Source: Kappaphycus alvarezii
Lineage: Eukaryota; Rhodophyta; Florideophyceae; Gigartinales; Solieriaceae
Assembly: GCA_002205965.3 (NCBI GenBank)
Contig: NADL03000534.1
Coordinates: 558,001-622,000, forward strand
DNA: 64,000 nucleotides
Direction of reading: 5' to 3'
In this document: positions 1 through 10,528 of the stretch, one piece after another
Position numbering within the stretch: the stretch's first letter is position 1
Layout of the letters: every line of letters begins with the position of its first letter
Notes under the pieces: model-generated
The model's database searches: none
What the model was told of the DNA's origin: nothing
The model's input: only the letters and a program-made list of their open reading frames with translations
Program-made: the position numbers and the translations under genes

Positions 1-2040
1 CCGCAAACTTGCTTCAAGTTGTTGACTAAATCTAACAGGTAGAGTTCTTCAACGCACTCGATAACCAGACGATTTCATCAGTATCCAAGGAGCCGTACTT
101 AAAGATAAAGCATCGTGGACTCAAAATGAGACTATGTCAAAATGCGTAACCTAACATTGGGTTCGTAATGACGCCTGGCTTCGTTTATTATATACTCATT
201 TGTCATCCGGAAACATATAAAACCCGGTGACAGTAAATCCATCGAGCCGTAAACGACATCAGTGCTCACAGCTCTGAGTAGGCGCCGCCGACGATATTTA
301 AGTCAGGTGGACAACCATGTTTGCCACCTGACGCAAATGCAACAGCAATTGAGTGTATAACACATACCACTTCATATCCAAGTAGCATCCATTGCGTTGA
401 AACAGAGACTCTGAGAATATCAGCAAGTCAACAGCAGGATATCCAATTTGAAATTGAGTGCATTATAGACTTTGACATATTACTCCATTCACTTGTAAAT
501 ACAAAAGTCCCTTAGCGAGGAAATTTGAAGTTCTGGCAGCTGTCTGAACAGTGTCTTTGGCCATTGCGCTATTTGACTTCAATAAAATGCGAGTTTAGAA
601 GAAATATTGTGCTACAGCAAAGTCCACGAACTCAGTCTCAATTTTCTGTCCTCTCAATTTAGCCAGTCGACTTCGGAATTTCTCTTTCTCATATTGGCAT
701 GAAAAAGAGGTTCTCCGTCGAAATTTGACTATTGCCGCAACTGAAGCTGATTTCAGTGATTCAAAACCTGGTCCTTATTCAACAGAACCGTAGACGTTTC
801 TCCTGAAAGCATGGTTGGACGATTTGGAGGTATTGGATATCTCAAATAGTCGTCAAAATGTGAGTTCTATGCGCAGTCAGCGAAACGGAAAGGAAACTGC
901 CCTTTACGCCCAAATAGAGGTTCCTCAATGCCACCTTTGCGCTCACCATTGAGGCGTTTGTGATATGAGTTTAAGAGAAGGCCAAATTTCCCCAGTAATT
1001 GCAGTCTCTACGTGATTGGGTTACCCAGCAAGTGATCCGCCGTGACTTCTTTTACGTGAATGTCCACGTATAGCGAATAAAAATATCTTCCCGCCCTATA
1101 ATGAGACATTTTGTGAAGGCCATGCTGGCTTGGACATAATCTGGTCTTCGAAGAGCGCGTTGTGGGTAGTTCGGATTCATACTTCGAGCAATTTTGCTTG
1201 AAAGACATTCATAAAATCCGAAAAGGATGCGTTTATGTTCGTGGAGACCCTGAAAAGAGCTCCAAAAGACGGGGAAAGAGGGGAGATGAGGTTTCAGGTC
1301 TTTTTCTGGTCTGATAGTTCTTCGTCGTATGTTACGAGCTCTCTGCAGTACCATTAAAGTGGCACAACTGTCTGTGTCAATCCTTGCTTTCTTCGAATAA
1401 TAGCATGTTCAACCTGTTTCGGATATTTTGAATGGCTTGCTCGCTAAACAATGAGTAGGTGCGTTTCAGCACATTCCACATTCCAATCCGGGCTTTTCAG
1501 GTCTTGATCGGCGAGAATTCTTATCTGAGGCATGGCGGAAGCTCAAAAGCCAAGAATGACGATAATACTATTCGCTTTTCTGGAGCGCCTGGCCTTTCTA
1601 TTCCTGGATGTTTGTGAGTTTGATTACAGTTCTCTGAGTATTTCGAATGGCGTTATCATCTACTACTCTCATAACGGACCAGATCAGTTTCTCCCATATG
1701 ATGTGGTAGAAGTGTTACTTCAGAGGTTCTTCTAGGAAACTTTTCTAGAGTATTTAGATGAAACCATTCCAACCCGGCAAAAGTTTCGAAGTCATAGGAA
1801 GCTGGATTTTCTGCTAATCCTGGCTAAGTCCTGTGGTAAGTGGCCTTTTAGAATTGTAGCGGCTGATGGGTACAGAACGTGTTAGGCTTCTCGGCAGAGA
1901 GGCCTCGCTTAGATTGCTTAATACTACTTATCTACTTATCGATTTCTTTTTGTTTTCTTTTTCTGTTTATTTGTTTCTGTTTCAAAAATGTTCTAGAGAA
2001 GTAACTGCAAGTCTGCTTCAGGCGCTCACTGTAGTATAGA
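1..2040. other. No recognisable gene; short decayed frames only
   Basis: About 2 kb with only short open frames on both strands. The frame at 321-515 (+, 64 codons) ends in a run containing DIQFEIECIIDFDILL, which reads like real protein, but I cannot assign it to a family. The plus strand from about 530 to 1860 has short protein-like stretches interrupted by stops, as in a decayed mobile element. No terminal repeats, tRNA or strong promoter were seen. Confidence 0.4.
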
Positions 2041-2049
2041 TACCGTATT

Positions 2050-2240
2050 GTTATGGTTCAATTAGTACGTGGTATGTACACGTTTATTTTCATCGAAGTG
2101 CAGAAACCCGTACAGTACTCTATCAACAACGTACTTAGTCTGCATTTACTGCTCCTCTTTGGTCTATATAAAAGTGCCCCTAGCGTGCCCAAATTCGAAA
2201 CAAAAGGAGTCCCTAGTAATATTCCTCAAGAGTAGCACCC
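2050..2240 (+). repeat. Dispersed repeat R1, left copy, with TATA-like box
   Basis: This segment has a second copy at 17093-17270. Shared blocks include GGTTCAATTAGTACG near the start, GAAGTGCAG and GTACAGTA in the middle, and a TATA-like word (TATATAAAAG at 2165-2174 here, TATATAAT in the partner) followed by GCCCC. A TATA box inside a repeat suggests an LTR or other promoter-bearing transposon end. The two copies lie outside the two gypsy LTRs, so they may belong to an element into which the gypsy inserted. Confidence 0.6.
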
Positions 2241-2528
2241 CTATTCTTATAGTGGCCAATTGCATGTTGATAAATTGAAATACAGCTTTAGAATGCCCGT
2301 ACCCCGTTGAAGGTCGCCCCGCTTCCTTGCAGCGTCTGCCTTTTCTATTTTCACCGTACCACCAATATTTCTTTTATCGCTGCAACCTTTCTCTGTACCA
2401 CTCCTCTTGTGGCGCAATAGAATCCCACTCATCATCTCCATACTGCAGCAACTTCTGCGTTGCCTCACCACTCCGGCTTCTACGCCTCCTCTATCGCCCT
2501 TTCTTCTGCTGCTAACGCGTCCCGAACA

Positions 2529-2715
2529 GCCTCCCTTACTTGCTCTAGACTTCTGTATTCCCAGTATACCCCCTACCAATTGCGTAGCCCATCACCGCTT
2601 CCATTACCTTAATCAACTCCATCGCGACCTGAACAGCCTCATCTGATTGCCGTGTTGCCTGTTGCACCTTATGGATAGTTTATACCACAAGTTCTGTTCT
2701 CTACGCTGCTTATGC
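2529..2715 (-). repeat. Left arm of a 190-bp inverted repeat
   Basis: This arm is the reverse complement, with scattered mismatches, of 3341-3528. Matching blocks include the long CTTCCATTACCTTAA, CGCGACCTGAACAGCCTCA and GCCGTGTTGCCTGTTGCACC stretches. On the minus strand the arm encodes the same short peptide as the right arm (starting MDKVQQATRQS), and the minus frame continues leftwards to about 2250 with several stops. This suggests a duplicated start of one coding sequence placed head to head, not ordinary short transposon TIRs. Confidence 0.75.
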
Positions 2716-3179
2716 CCTGAAGCTTGTTTCACTTGTAAAAACTGAGCTGATCTTTGTGTAAATAGATTTCTTGTTACCCTTCGTAACCTTTATTCTCATA
2801 CCAAAGTTATCCTTTTATACTACAGAATTCCCGTAAACCTACCAAACCAGAAATTAACACTCCATCACATCAGCCAAGTTCCAGTAGGTGCTGATGCAAT
2901 TGAAAACTTAGCAATCTCACTAAACCTAAACAGCATACTACCTAAATGGAGATCCATCCAATTCCATATGCGGAATCTCGAGATAGAGTTACGTAACTGT
3001 ACGTAATTATTCTCTTGTGCCAAATTCACCTCGATAGACTTCCTGTCATGCGATTCATGCAATATATCATAAGCCTGGACTCCTAAAATCATCATCGTTC
3101 CAGTATCACACAAAAAAACACGGAAAAAGCGAATTGCTTCTTGATATTTGAGGGCATATCCTTAACTGTTATACAGGCA

Positions 3180-3335
3180 TAAATTTTATAGGCATAAATG
3201 CCCAAAGCCATTTCGACACTTATTTAAATGCCCGCGGCCATTCCGACGCTTGTTTTATAGGCATAAATGCCTACAACCATGTAGATGTTTGTTTTATAGG
3301 CGTGAATGCCCACAGACATGCCTACAAAACAAGCG
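3180..3335. repeat. Short-unit repeats around GGCATAAATGCC
   Basis: The spacer of the inverted repeat contains several copies of a TTTTATAGGC(A/G)T(A/G)AATGCC word (about 3187, 3251 and 3292, with a degenerate copy near 3219). Each is followed by a similar ACA/CCATT tail. The core GGCAT..ATGCC is itself dyad-symmetric. The spacing is irregular (roughly 32-64 bp), so this is a degenerate array. Confidence 0.6.
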
Positions 3336-3340
3336 TCAAG

Positions 3341-3528
3341 GCATGTTCAGCATAGGGAACAGAACTTGGGGTATGAACTATGGATAAGGTGCAACAGGCA
3401 ACACGGCAATCAGGTGAGGCTGTTCAGGTCGCGATGGAGTTGGTTAAGGTAATGGAAGCTTTGATGGGCTAAGCCACTGGCAGGGACCATACTGGCAATA
3501 CAGAAGTCTCGGAGCCAGTAAGGGAGGC
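3341..3528 (+). repeat. Right arm of the inverted repeat, with small ORF
   Basis: Reverse complement of 2529-2715. On the plus strand it contains an ATG at 3379 and a 30-codon frame ending in TAA at 3469-3471. The peptide is helical and hydrophobic/charged in pattern (EAVQVAMELVKVMEALMG), as at the start of a gag-like or coiled-coil protein. The arm ends exactly where the gypsy LTR begins (TG at 3529), so the LTR insertion or an element boundary lies here. Confidence 0.7.
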
Positions 3529-4083
3529 TGTTGTATTCCACAGGTCCACCTTCCTTTGTAACGTGGTATTTCACAGGCCTTACAGCTTGACACGAATTTA
3601 CTGCATCTACCGTATTATTTTGTAGAATCAAACCACCGGTAAGGTCATACCCAGGGCTAATAGGCAGTTTTCCATCATTATGCTCTTCCTTACAGTTCTT
3701 GACACAACGCTCTACCCCATTGGTACACTTGGAATAGCTACGGACAAGTTGCAAACTGGGGTATTTCATAACTGCTTTACCAATCAAAATTTTCCTCGCT
3801 ACACCATGCCACCTGTACTAATGTAGGTCTTACATCTTGTCAAAGTATGTCACTCGTGCCGAATTCAATTCTGAAAGCGCTACTTACGATAACCGCAGGG
3901 CTGTTCTACGGGAAACCCTTTGCATTAGCTACTGTTACACTACATTTTCCTTTAGTATGTAGCTATCTCTAGTTCTATAAAAACCCTGGTTTGGAGCGGC
4001 CGGCTCAACTCAGCCAGCCTCAGCCAAACTTTCATTCACAGTTCAACCTAGATCTGCTTGTTTTCGCTTAGCGCCCCACATTT
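3529..4083 (+). mobile_element. Ty3/gypsy 5' LTR (or solo LTR)
   Basis: Starts TGTTGTATTCCACAGG and matches 16147-16692 over most of its length, with substitutions and small indels. It has a TATA box (TATAAAAA at 3976-3983) matched by TATATAAA at 16596-16603 in the partner, so promoter position is conserved. The likely end is the CA at about 4083, followed by TTTTGGTAGCATCGC, which has the TGG start common in primer-binding sites; I could not assign the tRNA. It could be a solo LTR, but the gag-like frame that follows favours a 5' LTR. Confidence 0.75.
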
Positions 4084-4474
4084 TGGTAGCATCGCAAGTA
4101 AGCTGTGCCTCATTTTGCGTTTTCCAAATCCGCCAGCTGCCACAAAATCTCTACTAGATTTATCTCAGCTGCCCAATTGCAGATAGAGACTAATTTTTTG
4201 TTTTTCACTCTGACACTTACGCCGTAACCCCAAGTGTTGTATAGCAAGAAGTCAAAGGACCGCCCTCCGTCTCCCTAAAAATACGACTCAAAAGACCTCT
4301 CCAACTTTCGTTCTTCGCCTACCTCGCCACTAGTACCGATTAGCGAGGGAGAGGATCCCAAGACTCCGCCTCGTCCGTCGACTCCGAGGAACCTGCTCGC
4401 CAACTTCGCCCTACGCAGCCCGCAAGAGCCCAGGGCTCCTCAGCAGATCACCTTTCCTTACAATTTGATCCTTC

Positions 4475-5248
4475 ATGGCGCAGTATAGAATTTTTGAGTC
4501 ATCCCTCTTGTCACCGTCGAGTATCCCGCACTCCATTTCGAAGGGCTACATTGACTCCGTCGACGGTCCGACTAGCTCTACCTCCGATTCCTGGGAGGGT
4601 TCCCAAAATATCCAGACCACCGACAAACTCGAGAGTTCCCCCAAGAAGACTTCAAATTCTGCCAGACGTCGCTTCTATTTCGATCCAAAGGGTTATACCC
4701 TATCGAATCCGCAAGACTAGGCCCTCAAGAAGGCTGCAGATGAACAAATATCCGAAGTCTTTTCCGTTTCATTACCGTCATTTCCAAGTCACTTGCAGCG
4801 GTCGCAATCAGTACTTCGCGCACCTCTGTTCTCGTCGCCACATCCTCCGTACAAGAAAGTAGCACAAGTGCAAGGACTTCAATATCGCGTTTTTCAGTTA
4901 AAAAGACCTTTTCTGCCATCAAAACGGCGCTCAGCATCGACTCACAGTCTGGGGCCTTACGCAAAGCCTTATTTTTCCATTAAAATAGATTGCCTTTCGA
5001 GCAAAGAAAGGAAAAACTTCTCTCGCTTAAGGAATTCGTGTTTGTGCTGTATTCACCTTCCCGCTGTGATTGCAAGCTTTTCTCTGCTGCCCCCATATCC
5101 TTGCAATAGGATTTACAATTGTAAATCTGTATCGCCGTCAGGGCCTAGGCAGAATCGGAAGAAAGGCTACTATAACGCACCCAACGTGACTGACGTCAAC
5201 CATTACGTCAGAGAAGGAACTTTCCGTAAGTACAACTGGCGGATTTGA
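4475..5248 (+). pseudogene. Gag N-terminal-like region, serine-rich, frameshifted
   Basis: Plus-strand frame from ATG 4475 encodes 81 residues rich in Ser/Thr/Pro (starting MAQYRIFESSLLSP), ends at a TAG at 4718-4720, and stays readable in the same frame after the stop (ALKKAADEQISEVFSVS). Another overlapping frame is open to 5248. Its position 390 bp after the LTR and its low-complexity, disordered composition fit the N-terminus of a retrotransposon gag. No capsid or zinc-knuckle motif is present here; the gag core is found at 14090-14822, beyond the copia insertion. Identity is inferred from position. Confidence 0.4.
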
Positions 5249-5259
5249 ATCTGCGACCA

Positions 5260-5985
5260 CTTCATCTGGTGCTGCTCACACTTCGCTACTAGGTCACTAG
5301 GACTGGAATTACTTATTCACAGCAAATAGTTTCTTGAAGTTGCGAGGAGAGCCAATCAGATAATAAAGAGTTACTTCTGTAGGAAACGGTGAATTACATC
5401 AACCTACAAACTTCAGGCATTTTACCGTAGGAACCACCCCTGAAGTGCGTCATTAAAACATAGAAGGGGTTTTCCACTGGCATACATTTGTTTCGTACCC
5501 GCGACAAAAAATTTAGTTTGAAACACACTCTTTTGATAATTAAATTAATTACTTTCACAGCTATAGACGTCCGAAATAACGCTTCGCGCCCACCGTGATA
5601 TATGCATCGATTTCAACATTCTGGAACCTTGGGAAGAAAGTAACTACACATTTGGGGATAAAGTATTACTTTCGAATGGAAAACAGACCAAAGTGAATAC
5701 CGAACGCCGAGCACTTCCCAGACTCATGGAGCGGTGTTTCGTATTGTACAGTACAGGATATAACGTTATGGTAGTATTTAGTAATTTCTTTGCTAAGCGG
5801 ACCTTCGCCCACGACTCTGTGTCTTAAGTGAAGTTACGGAACAGCTACGGAAATTTGTGCACAACTCTATGCACTGCCCATTTTTGAATCGCTATTTTTC
5901 TGCATATATACTGCACCACCCTAATGGATATTTCTGCCAGCAATGGGATCGTCTCTCCAAGCATTCCTTATAGAGAAAAAGGATA
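5260..5985. other. Unassigned spacer
   Basis: No convincing frame. The stretch at 5236-5305 read on the minus strand looks faintly like tRNA A and B boxes, but its arms do not pair, so it was not called. The remainder is AT-leaning and shows no recognisable protein. Confidence 0.4.
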
Positions 5986-5989
5986 GTGT

Positions 5990-7110
5990 TGGATTCTTCT
6001 GTACATTGGTTCACTTTGGCCTTTGCTTGGCACCTTTTATTGAATGAATTTTCCCTTGACTAACTAGTCATTTCTTTTTTCAATTCTCGCTTGCTTTTGG
6101 TTTACGGAAATGGAAATTGTGAGGCGCCTTCTTTCACAAAGTTGCGAATCATGTTTGCCATTTTCCCAAAGTTTTTCCTCTACATACGGTCCAATTTTAA
6201 ATTTTTTTCAGGTTGTTAGTGTGCTTTGTTCAATGTCTAACCATTTTTGTTCACGACGACGAGGGCGTTTGGTTTGGTGTACATGAATTGTGGATGCTAG
6301 CCTTCTTATCTCAATGTTCTTCCCCTCTACCCTGGTTTCCAAGTGCTCTTCTTTGACATTCCCCGATACTGTTAGTGACGGATTGAAAGGGCCGGAAAGA
6401 GAAGAATCCCACACACAGTTCGATTCTCACATTCTTTGACTTATTTTCGGTAATTTGTCGGGATGAGTTGTTCCCTTGCTAACCATTCATTTTTTTCACA
6501 TTTGCTCATTTGCTCGGGTTCCACTGATGGAAAAGTAGGTGAGGTTGTGATGTGTCTTCTTTTACGACGCTGGTTTACCATGGAAGTTGCATTATCTATC
6601 TTCTTGCTATTATCTCCTTTCATTCTATTCTCTTGTTGTGTATTGTTTCAAGGCTAACGGTATGTCTTGATTCAAGGAGCTATTCTTATTTGTCTGTAGC
6701 GTACCACTAGAGGTAACTGCGTGCCTCTAATAGAAGTATTACTACTAGTAGTACTCAATCCGAGATAGTCCTGGGATTCCATCTTCCCTCTTTGATTTGT
6801 CATGCACGTTTCACTACGTAGCTTTCGGTATCTCTGCTACCCTTTCTGTTCCATGACTAACCGCTTGTTTTGTTGTCACACGTATTACCGATTCTAGTTA
6901 CTGATGAAGAGTTTCAGTATTTGTGCGTGGTTGCCCAATGCGTTCCGAATCAAAAGTTCCCATTCCCCCATGTTCGATTGTAAGTTTCCTTGCATCATCT
7001 ATTTTCTACATTTCTTGTCACAGTTTTTCGTTTCATGGTTAACCATTTACATTGTTCAAGCCTGCCGCGCATGTCCTCTTTCCAGCAGAAGACGGGTGGA
7101 TCTTCTGTTG
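5990..7110 (+). repeat. Degenerate tandem array, about 180-200 bp unit
   Basis: A recurring block of T-rich sequence followed by a (G)CTAAC(C) core appears near 6055, 6237, 6477, 6653, 6855 and 7037. Successive distances are about 182, 240, 176, 202 and 182 bp. Each core is preceded by a pyrimidine-rich TTTTC/TGTTC run and followed by TTTGTT/CATTT-type sequence and, later, a CTTCTT(T) word. Copies are heavily diverged. The short ORFs inside are by-products of this composition. A dot plot is needed to set the unit precisely. Confidence 0.45.
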
Positions 7111-7154
7111 TTCTTTCTGGTGTTTCTACTGCTGTGCGAGCTCAGATCATCTGG

Positions 7155-7207
7155 CAAGGGACAACAAGAACAAAAGCCATGATAACTTCTGTTCTTGTTG
7201 TCCCTTG
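7155..7207. repeat. Near-perfect hairpin, 22-bp stem
   Basis: Left arm 7155-7176 (CAAGGGACAACAAGAACAAA start) and right arm 7186-7207 pair over 22 bp with one mismatch. The loop is 9 nt (7177-7185). It lies just outside the copia 5' LTR. It is not followed by a U run, so a terminator is unlikely in this eukaryotic context. It could be a foldback element remnant or a small-RNA precursor. Confidence 0.85.
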
Positions 7208-7311
7208 ACTGATCTTTCTAACTTGATCTACTGCCCTTGGCTATATTGCGTGTTTACCTTAAACCAGATGGTGCGTTCCCTTCTGACATTCCAGTAGATG
7301 GGTACTGTATC

Positions 7312-7594
7312 TGCATTGGTAGTGCTTACTGTCAGCCACACTAGTGGTAAACCATAGCATTCTATATCTACAATCTCCCCACCGTGCTAGTGCGGAAGAG
7401 GCAAGGACAAAGATTATTGTAACCGCTTTGCTTAGTCAAACGCAATATACCGCAAAGTCGACGCCCTGCGTATCTTTTAAATAAATTCTTTTCCCTCCTC
7501 CAAATACCTCTTCCCTTTGTAATTATTCCCTTCCTATAGAGTTAAAGATTGTACGCAAACTGGGTTAAGGGGTGAGTAATCGCGGCTCCTAATA
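7312..7594 (+). mobile_element. Ty1/copia 5' LTR
   Basis: About 283 bp, starting TGCATTGGTAGTGC and ending near CTCCTAATATA. It matches the 3' LTR at 13518-13803 throughout, with shared blocks GTGCTTACTGTCAGCCACAC, ATCTCCCCACCGT, ATTATTGTAACC and AACTGGGTTAAG. Divergence is visible, so the insertion is old. The terminal CA appears mutated here. I saw no matching target-site duplication. Confidence 0.85.
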
Positions 7595-7636
7595 TAATCT
7601 GTATTCAAGGCTCGTTATTGACTACTTACGGAAACA

Positions 7637-8450
7637 ATGCCGCTCTCGCGTAATCAGTTCAGAGTTAAGGCTGATCGCCTCAAGGAAAAAGCCGAAATCA
7701 CAACCATCAAGAAAACTATTTTGCTTGCCTTTCTTGGTATGATCGAGAAAAGTGTTGGATATGTTTTCTGATTCAGATGCAAGATCGGGGGCTTCCTGTG
7801 ATAGTAACACTACAACAGTCAAATTACCGAATACAGAGGATGTGAACGATTTGTTTCATTCAATGCTCCCCTCCCAGTCTCAAGACTTTATAGAAGAGTT
7901 TCTTACGCTGCTATTGTTTGGCTTATCCACTTTATATGAGACTATAGACCTCTTCGGTTGCAGCTAGAGTTCCTGACGACGACGTCAATGAATTGGAACT
8001 GGCGGCCGGTGATCGCTCCAATAGAAGAATCATGTTACATGTGTGGCTTTCCTATGTATTGGAGGCTAACACTGATTATTTAAAATAGGTTATAAAAACG
8101 TTCAAGCGTATGATAGGTTCACCTAATCACATTTTCTCTGGTATGCAAACTGAAAATGTGAGTCATTTTCCGGTATCTAGAATGGAACCACAGCAGTTGA
8201 TCTCTACAATTACCTCAGCATTCAAGGTTCTGCCAGGACCACCTAGTGCTCCAAACATTTCCCGTAATGCAGAACAAGATCGAGTAGGTCAAATAAACCA
8301 AACAAAAATTCCCTAAAGTCATTCCAAGAAGCTCGCCGTCGCGGCGAATGTGTTCGGTGTGGCGAATCTTGGATAAGACTCCTAAGTGCAAGGATAAAGC
8401 TGCTCGATCCTACACTGGGGACAGACTCAAGCAAGCATACATCCAATGAA
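7637..8450 (+). pseudogene. Copia gag, decayed
   Basis: From ATG 7637 a short frame reads MPLSRNQFRVKADRLKEKAE, typical of a basic gag start. It is followed by shifted frames at 7752-7967 (ending FIEEFLTLLLFGLSTLYE) and 8110-8316. At 8335-8375 the plus strand encodes RRRGECVRCGESW, the first half of a CCHC zinc knuckle (Cys codons at 8349 and 8358). Its second half survives only in a shifted frame (PKCKDKAAR). Gag packages the element RNA in the cytoplasm. Several frameshifts and stops make it non-functional. Confidence 0.7.
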
Positions 8451-8555
8451 TATCATCGCTGACCTTATAGTGAACATTAAGAGCCGCAGAATGACAAATC
8501 TCATCTACTAGGAAAGACGTCATTTGACCCAGGTTCCGAAGCAGTTCGACCTTTT

Positions 8556-8786
8556 GTGGCGAGAATGGATGAGATGAAGGACGATACAGGAAGAAAAGCT
8601 CAAGAAAAAACAGGCCGTAGTAAGCTGCTTGATGAACAGGAGCACTATGTATATGTCAACACGATTAATGCTTTCTGGCAAACCCCAGCTCATATTTTCG
8701 GCACGGCGACACGAGGAGACAATATTAGATCTAGTCTTTGTCGCCCATCAAACCGCTTTTTGCGGTTCGATGGGCGACAAGACTAA
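8556..8786 (+). pseudogene. Copia gag-pol linker region (protease not recognised)
   Basis: A 76-codon frame starting MARMDEMKDDTGRKAQEKTG lies between the zinc knuckle and integrase, where copia elements carry the aspartic protease. I do not see a clear D(S/T)G active-site motif in any frame from 8450 to 9120, so the protease is deleted or too decayed. The end of this frame forms one arm of the hairpin at 8733-8784. Confidence 0.35.
8733..8784. repeat. Near-perfect hairpin, 23-24 bp stem
   Basis: The arm AGTCTTTGTCGCCCATCAAA.. (8733-8756) pairs with 8762-8784 around a 5-nt T-rich loop. There is one unpaired T and one mismatch. It sits inside the pol region of a dead copia element, where a strong inverted repeat is not expected, so it may be a separate small foldback insertion. 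Confidence 0.85.
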
Positions 8787-9120
8787 TCACAAGAAAGAAC
8801 GTTATTGAGATGGATGAAACATGCGCTGCTGACTTACAGTGCGAGATAAAAAGCATTAGACCATAGCATTAAGTCTTGTTTTCATCAACATGGGGGCCCC
8901 ACATTCTTTCATAGGCTGAAAGGAACCCAACCGCGGTCTTAGCCAGCATAGTAAATATAAAATCGGAAGTTATTGAAGTCCAACAAAAGTTTTTGGCTCG
9001 CAGACACTGTGTTTCAGTCCATTGGTAAAGGTATTTGTTGAGCTGAATACACCTCCAGGAGCCCCAGTCATCCAAGTTGGCCTGGACGTTGTCAACGCAG
9101 ATTTATCAGCACTTCTCTGA

Positions 9121-10150
9121 ATGAATGTTATAGATAGTGAAGGCTTAACACCTTGTCTAATATCTGACAGGCTTGCTAAACGCCGAATGATGAGAACGGT
9201 AGATGATCAAGAGACGTCCGTGGACGATTGGTATTGTCCAATTATTCGCTCCAAGAGTAACCACTTATACGCAGAAATGCGTTTTACCACAATCTCACAG
9301 TTCAGGAGATCACAGCTGGTCAAGGTACATAGGAATTCTTCCAACCAAGTGCAATGAATTTTTTTAATCTTATCAAGAAAGCAGGGCCGGTGGATGTGCC
9401 TAAGGAGGAACCTGGCATATTACAAGACATACCCAAACGTTGCGACCATTTCCAGCGTATTTAACCTGGCCCTCATCGGTTCCGCGTGCCTTTGGGCACA
9501 GAGAATTTGAGATTTAATGAAAAGGTCCTCATTGACATCATATAATTCGGCAGCGACCCAGTATTACACATCGTTGACGAGGCCACTCACTTCAGTGCTG
9601 TCTCCTTCCTGACGAAGATAAGAACTGATGACTTATGGTAAGCCTTTATACGCTGCTATTCTTCAGTATATACTGGTCTACCAAATCGTATCCTGACGGA
9701 CCAAGGTTCAAACTTTGGAGATAAATTCATTCAACTTGCTAGGCTATCGGATATCGATAAGCACGGATGACGCATGGGGAGAATTTATACGCTGCTGGTC
9801 TTCAGTATATACTGGTCCACCAAATCGTTTCCTAACGAACCAAGGTTCAAACTTTGGAGATAAATTAATTCACCTTGGTATGCTATCGGATGTAAAGGTA
9901 GAAAGAACTGAAATCTAGGCGCATTCCAATTTGGGCCTAGCTGAACGTTACCATGGACTCCTTCGTAATTATTATCGCAAGATCATCCTCTCAAGACTAA
10001 ATGTTAGCAAAGCAGCTAGCTCTTGCCTTTTCCGTAAACGCAATGAAAGACACACTTGGACCAGAGGGTTTAGTGCATTCTGCGCTGGTGTTTGGCAAAT
10101 ATCCCGCGTCTCCACGGTTTCTGAAGCTAAATATAGCCGCCAACCTTGAA
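9121..10150 (+). pseudogene. Copia integrase, decayed
   Basis: The N-terminal HHCC-type part is recognisable in SQLVKVHRNSSNQV followed by the KRCDHFQRI remnant. The catalytic core appears as PVLHIVDEATHFSAVSFL (first Asp), then ILTDQGSNFGD/FLTNQGSNFGD (second Asp position) and NLGLAERYHGLLRNYYRKI (Glu). Integrase joins element cDNA to chromosomal DNA in the nucleus. The frame is broken by stops, and a 139-bp direct duplication (9616-9893) repeats the second-Asp block, in which the second copy has Asn instead of Asp. Confidence 0.85.
9616..9893 (+). repeat. 139-bp tandem duplication inside integrase
   Basis: Units 9616-9754 and 9755-9893 are direct, adjacent copies. Shared blocks include CTTCAGTATATACTGGT, CCAAGGTTCAAACTTTGGAG and the CTATCGGAT end. 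Both encode the GSNFGD motif region. The duplication must post-date loss of function or have caused it. The two copies differ at many scattered sites, so the duplication is not recent. Confidence 0.88.
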
Positions 10151-10528
10151 TGAGCGGACAGTTTGCGCTGAGATAGCCCGAATGGAAATGGAGCAGCAAA
10201 CAGCATCTTTCAAGATCAAGCGGGCATTAAAGCATGCTGTACCACCACAGTGATCAAGTTTATGCACCAGGTGATTAGGTACTAGTATGGCGGGAGAAAA
10301 TAGTGAACAAACTAATAGGGGAGTGGCTGGGGCCCTTTACTATGGTATCCATTGAAGAATCTAAGAAGCTGCGCGAGATGCCCCTGTCGGTCCCGCAAGT
10401 CAATTCAGCCTCGCTCAAGTTAAGCCGTACTTCCCACCAGAGACCCTCTCTCACTCTTTTTTTTAGACTTAGAAAGGAGAATGTCAACCTTCGAATCCCC
10501 TAAAGAGGAATAAGTTTGGGTCACTGCA

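Noticed and set aside
5236..5305. tRNA-like or SINE head on the minus strand (A-box-like GACCTAGTAG, B-box-like GATTCAAATCC)
   Set aside because: The T arm has mismatches at most pairs and the acceptor arm does not pair; no poly-A tail or second copy was seen. Similarity may be chance.
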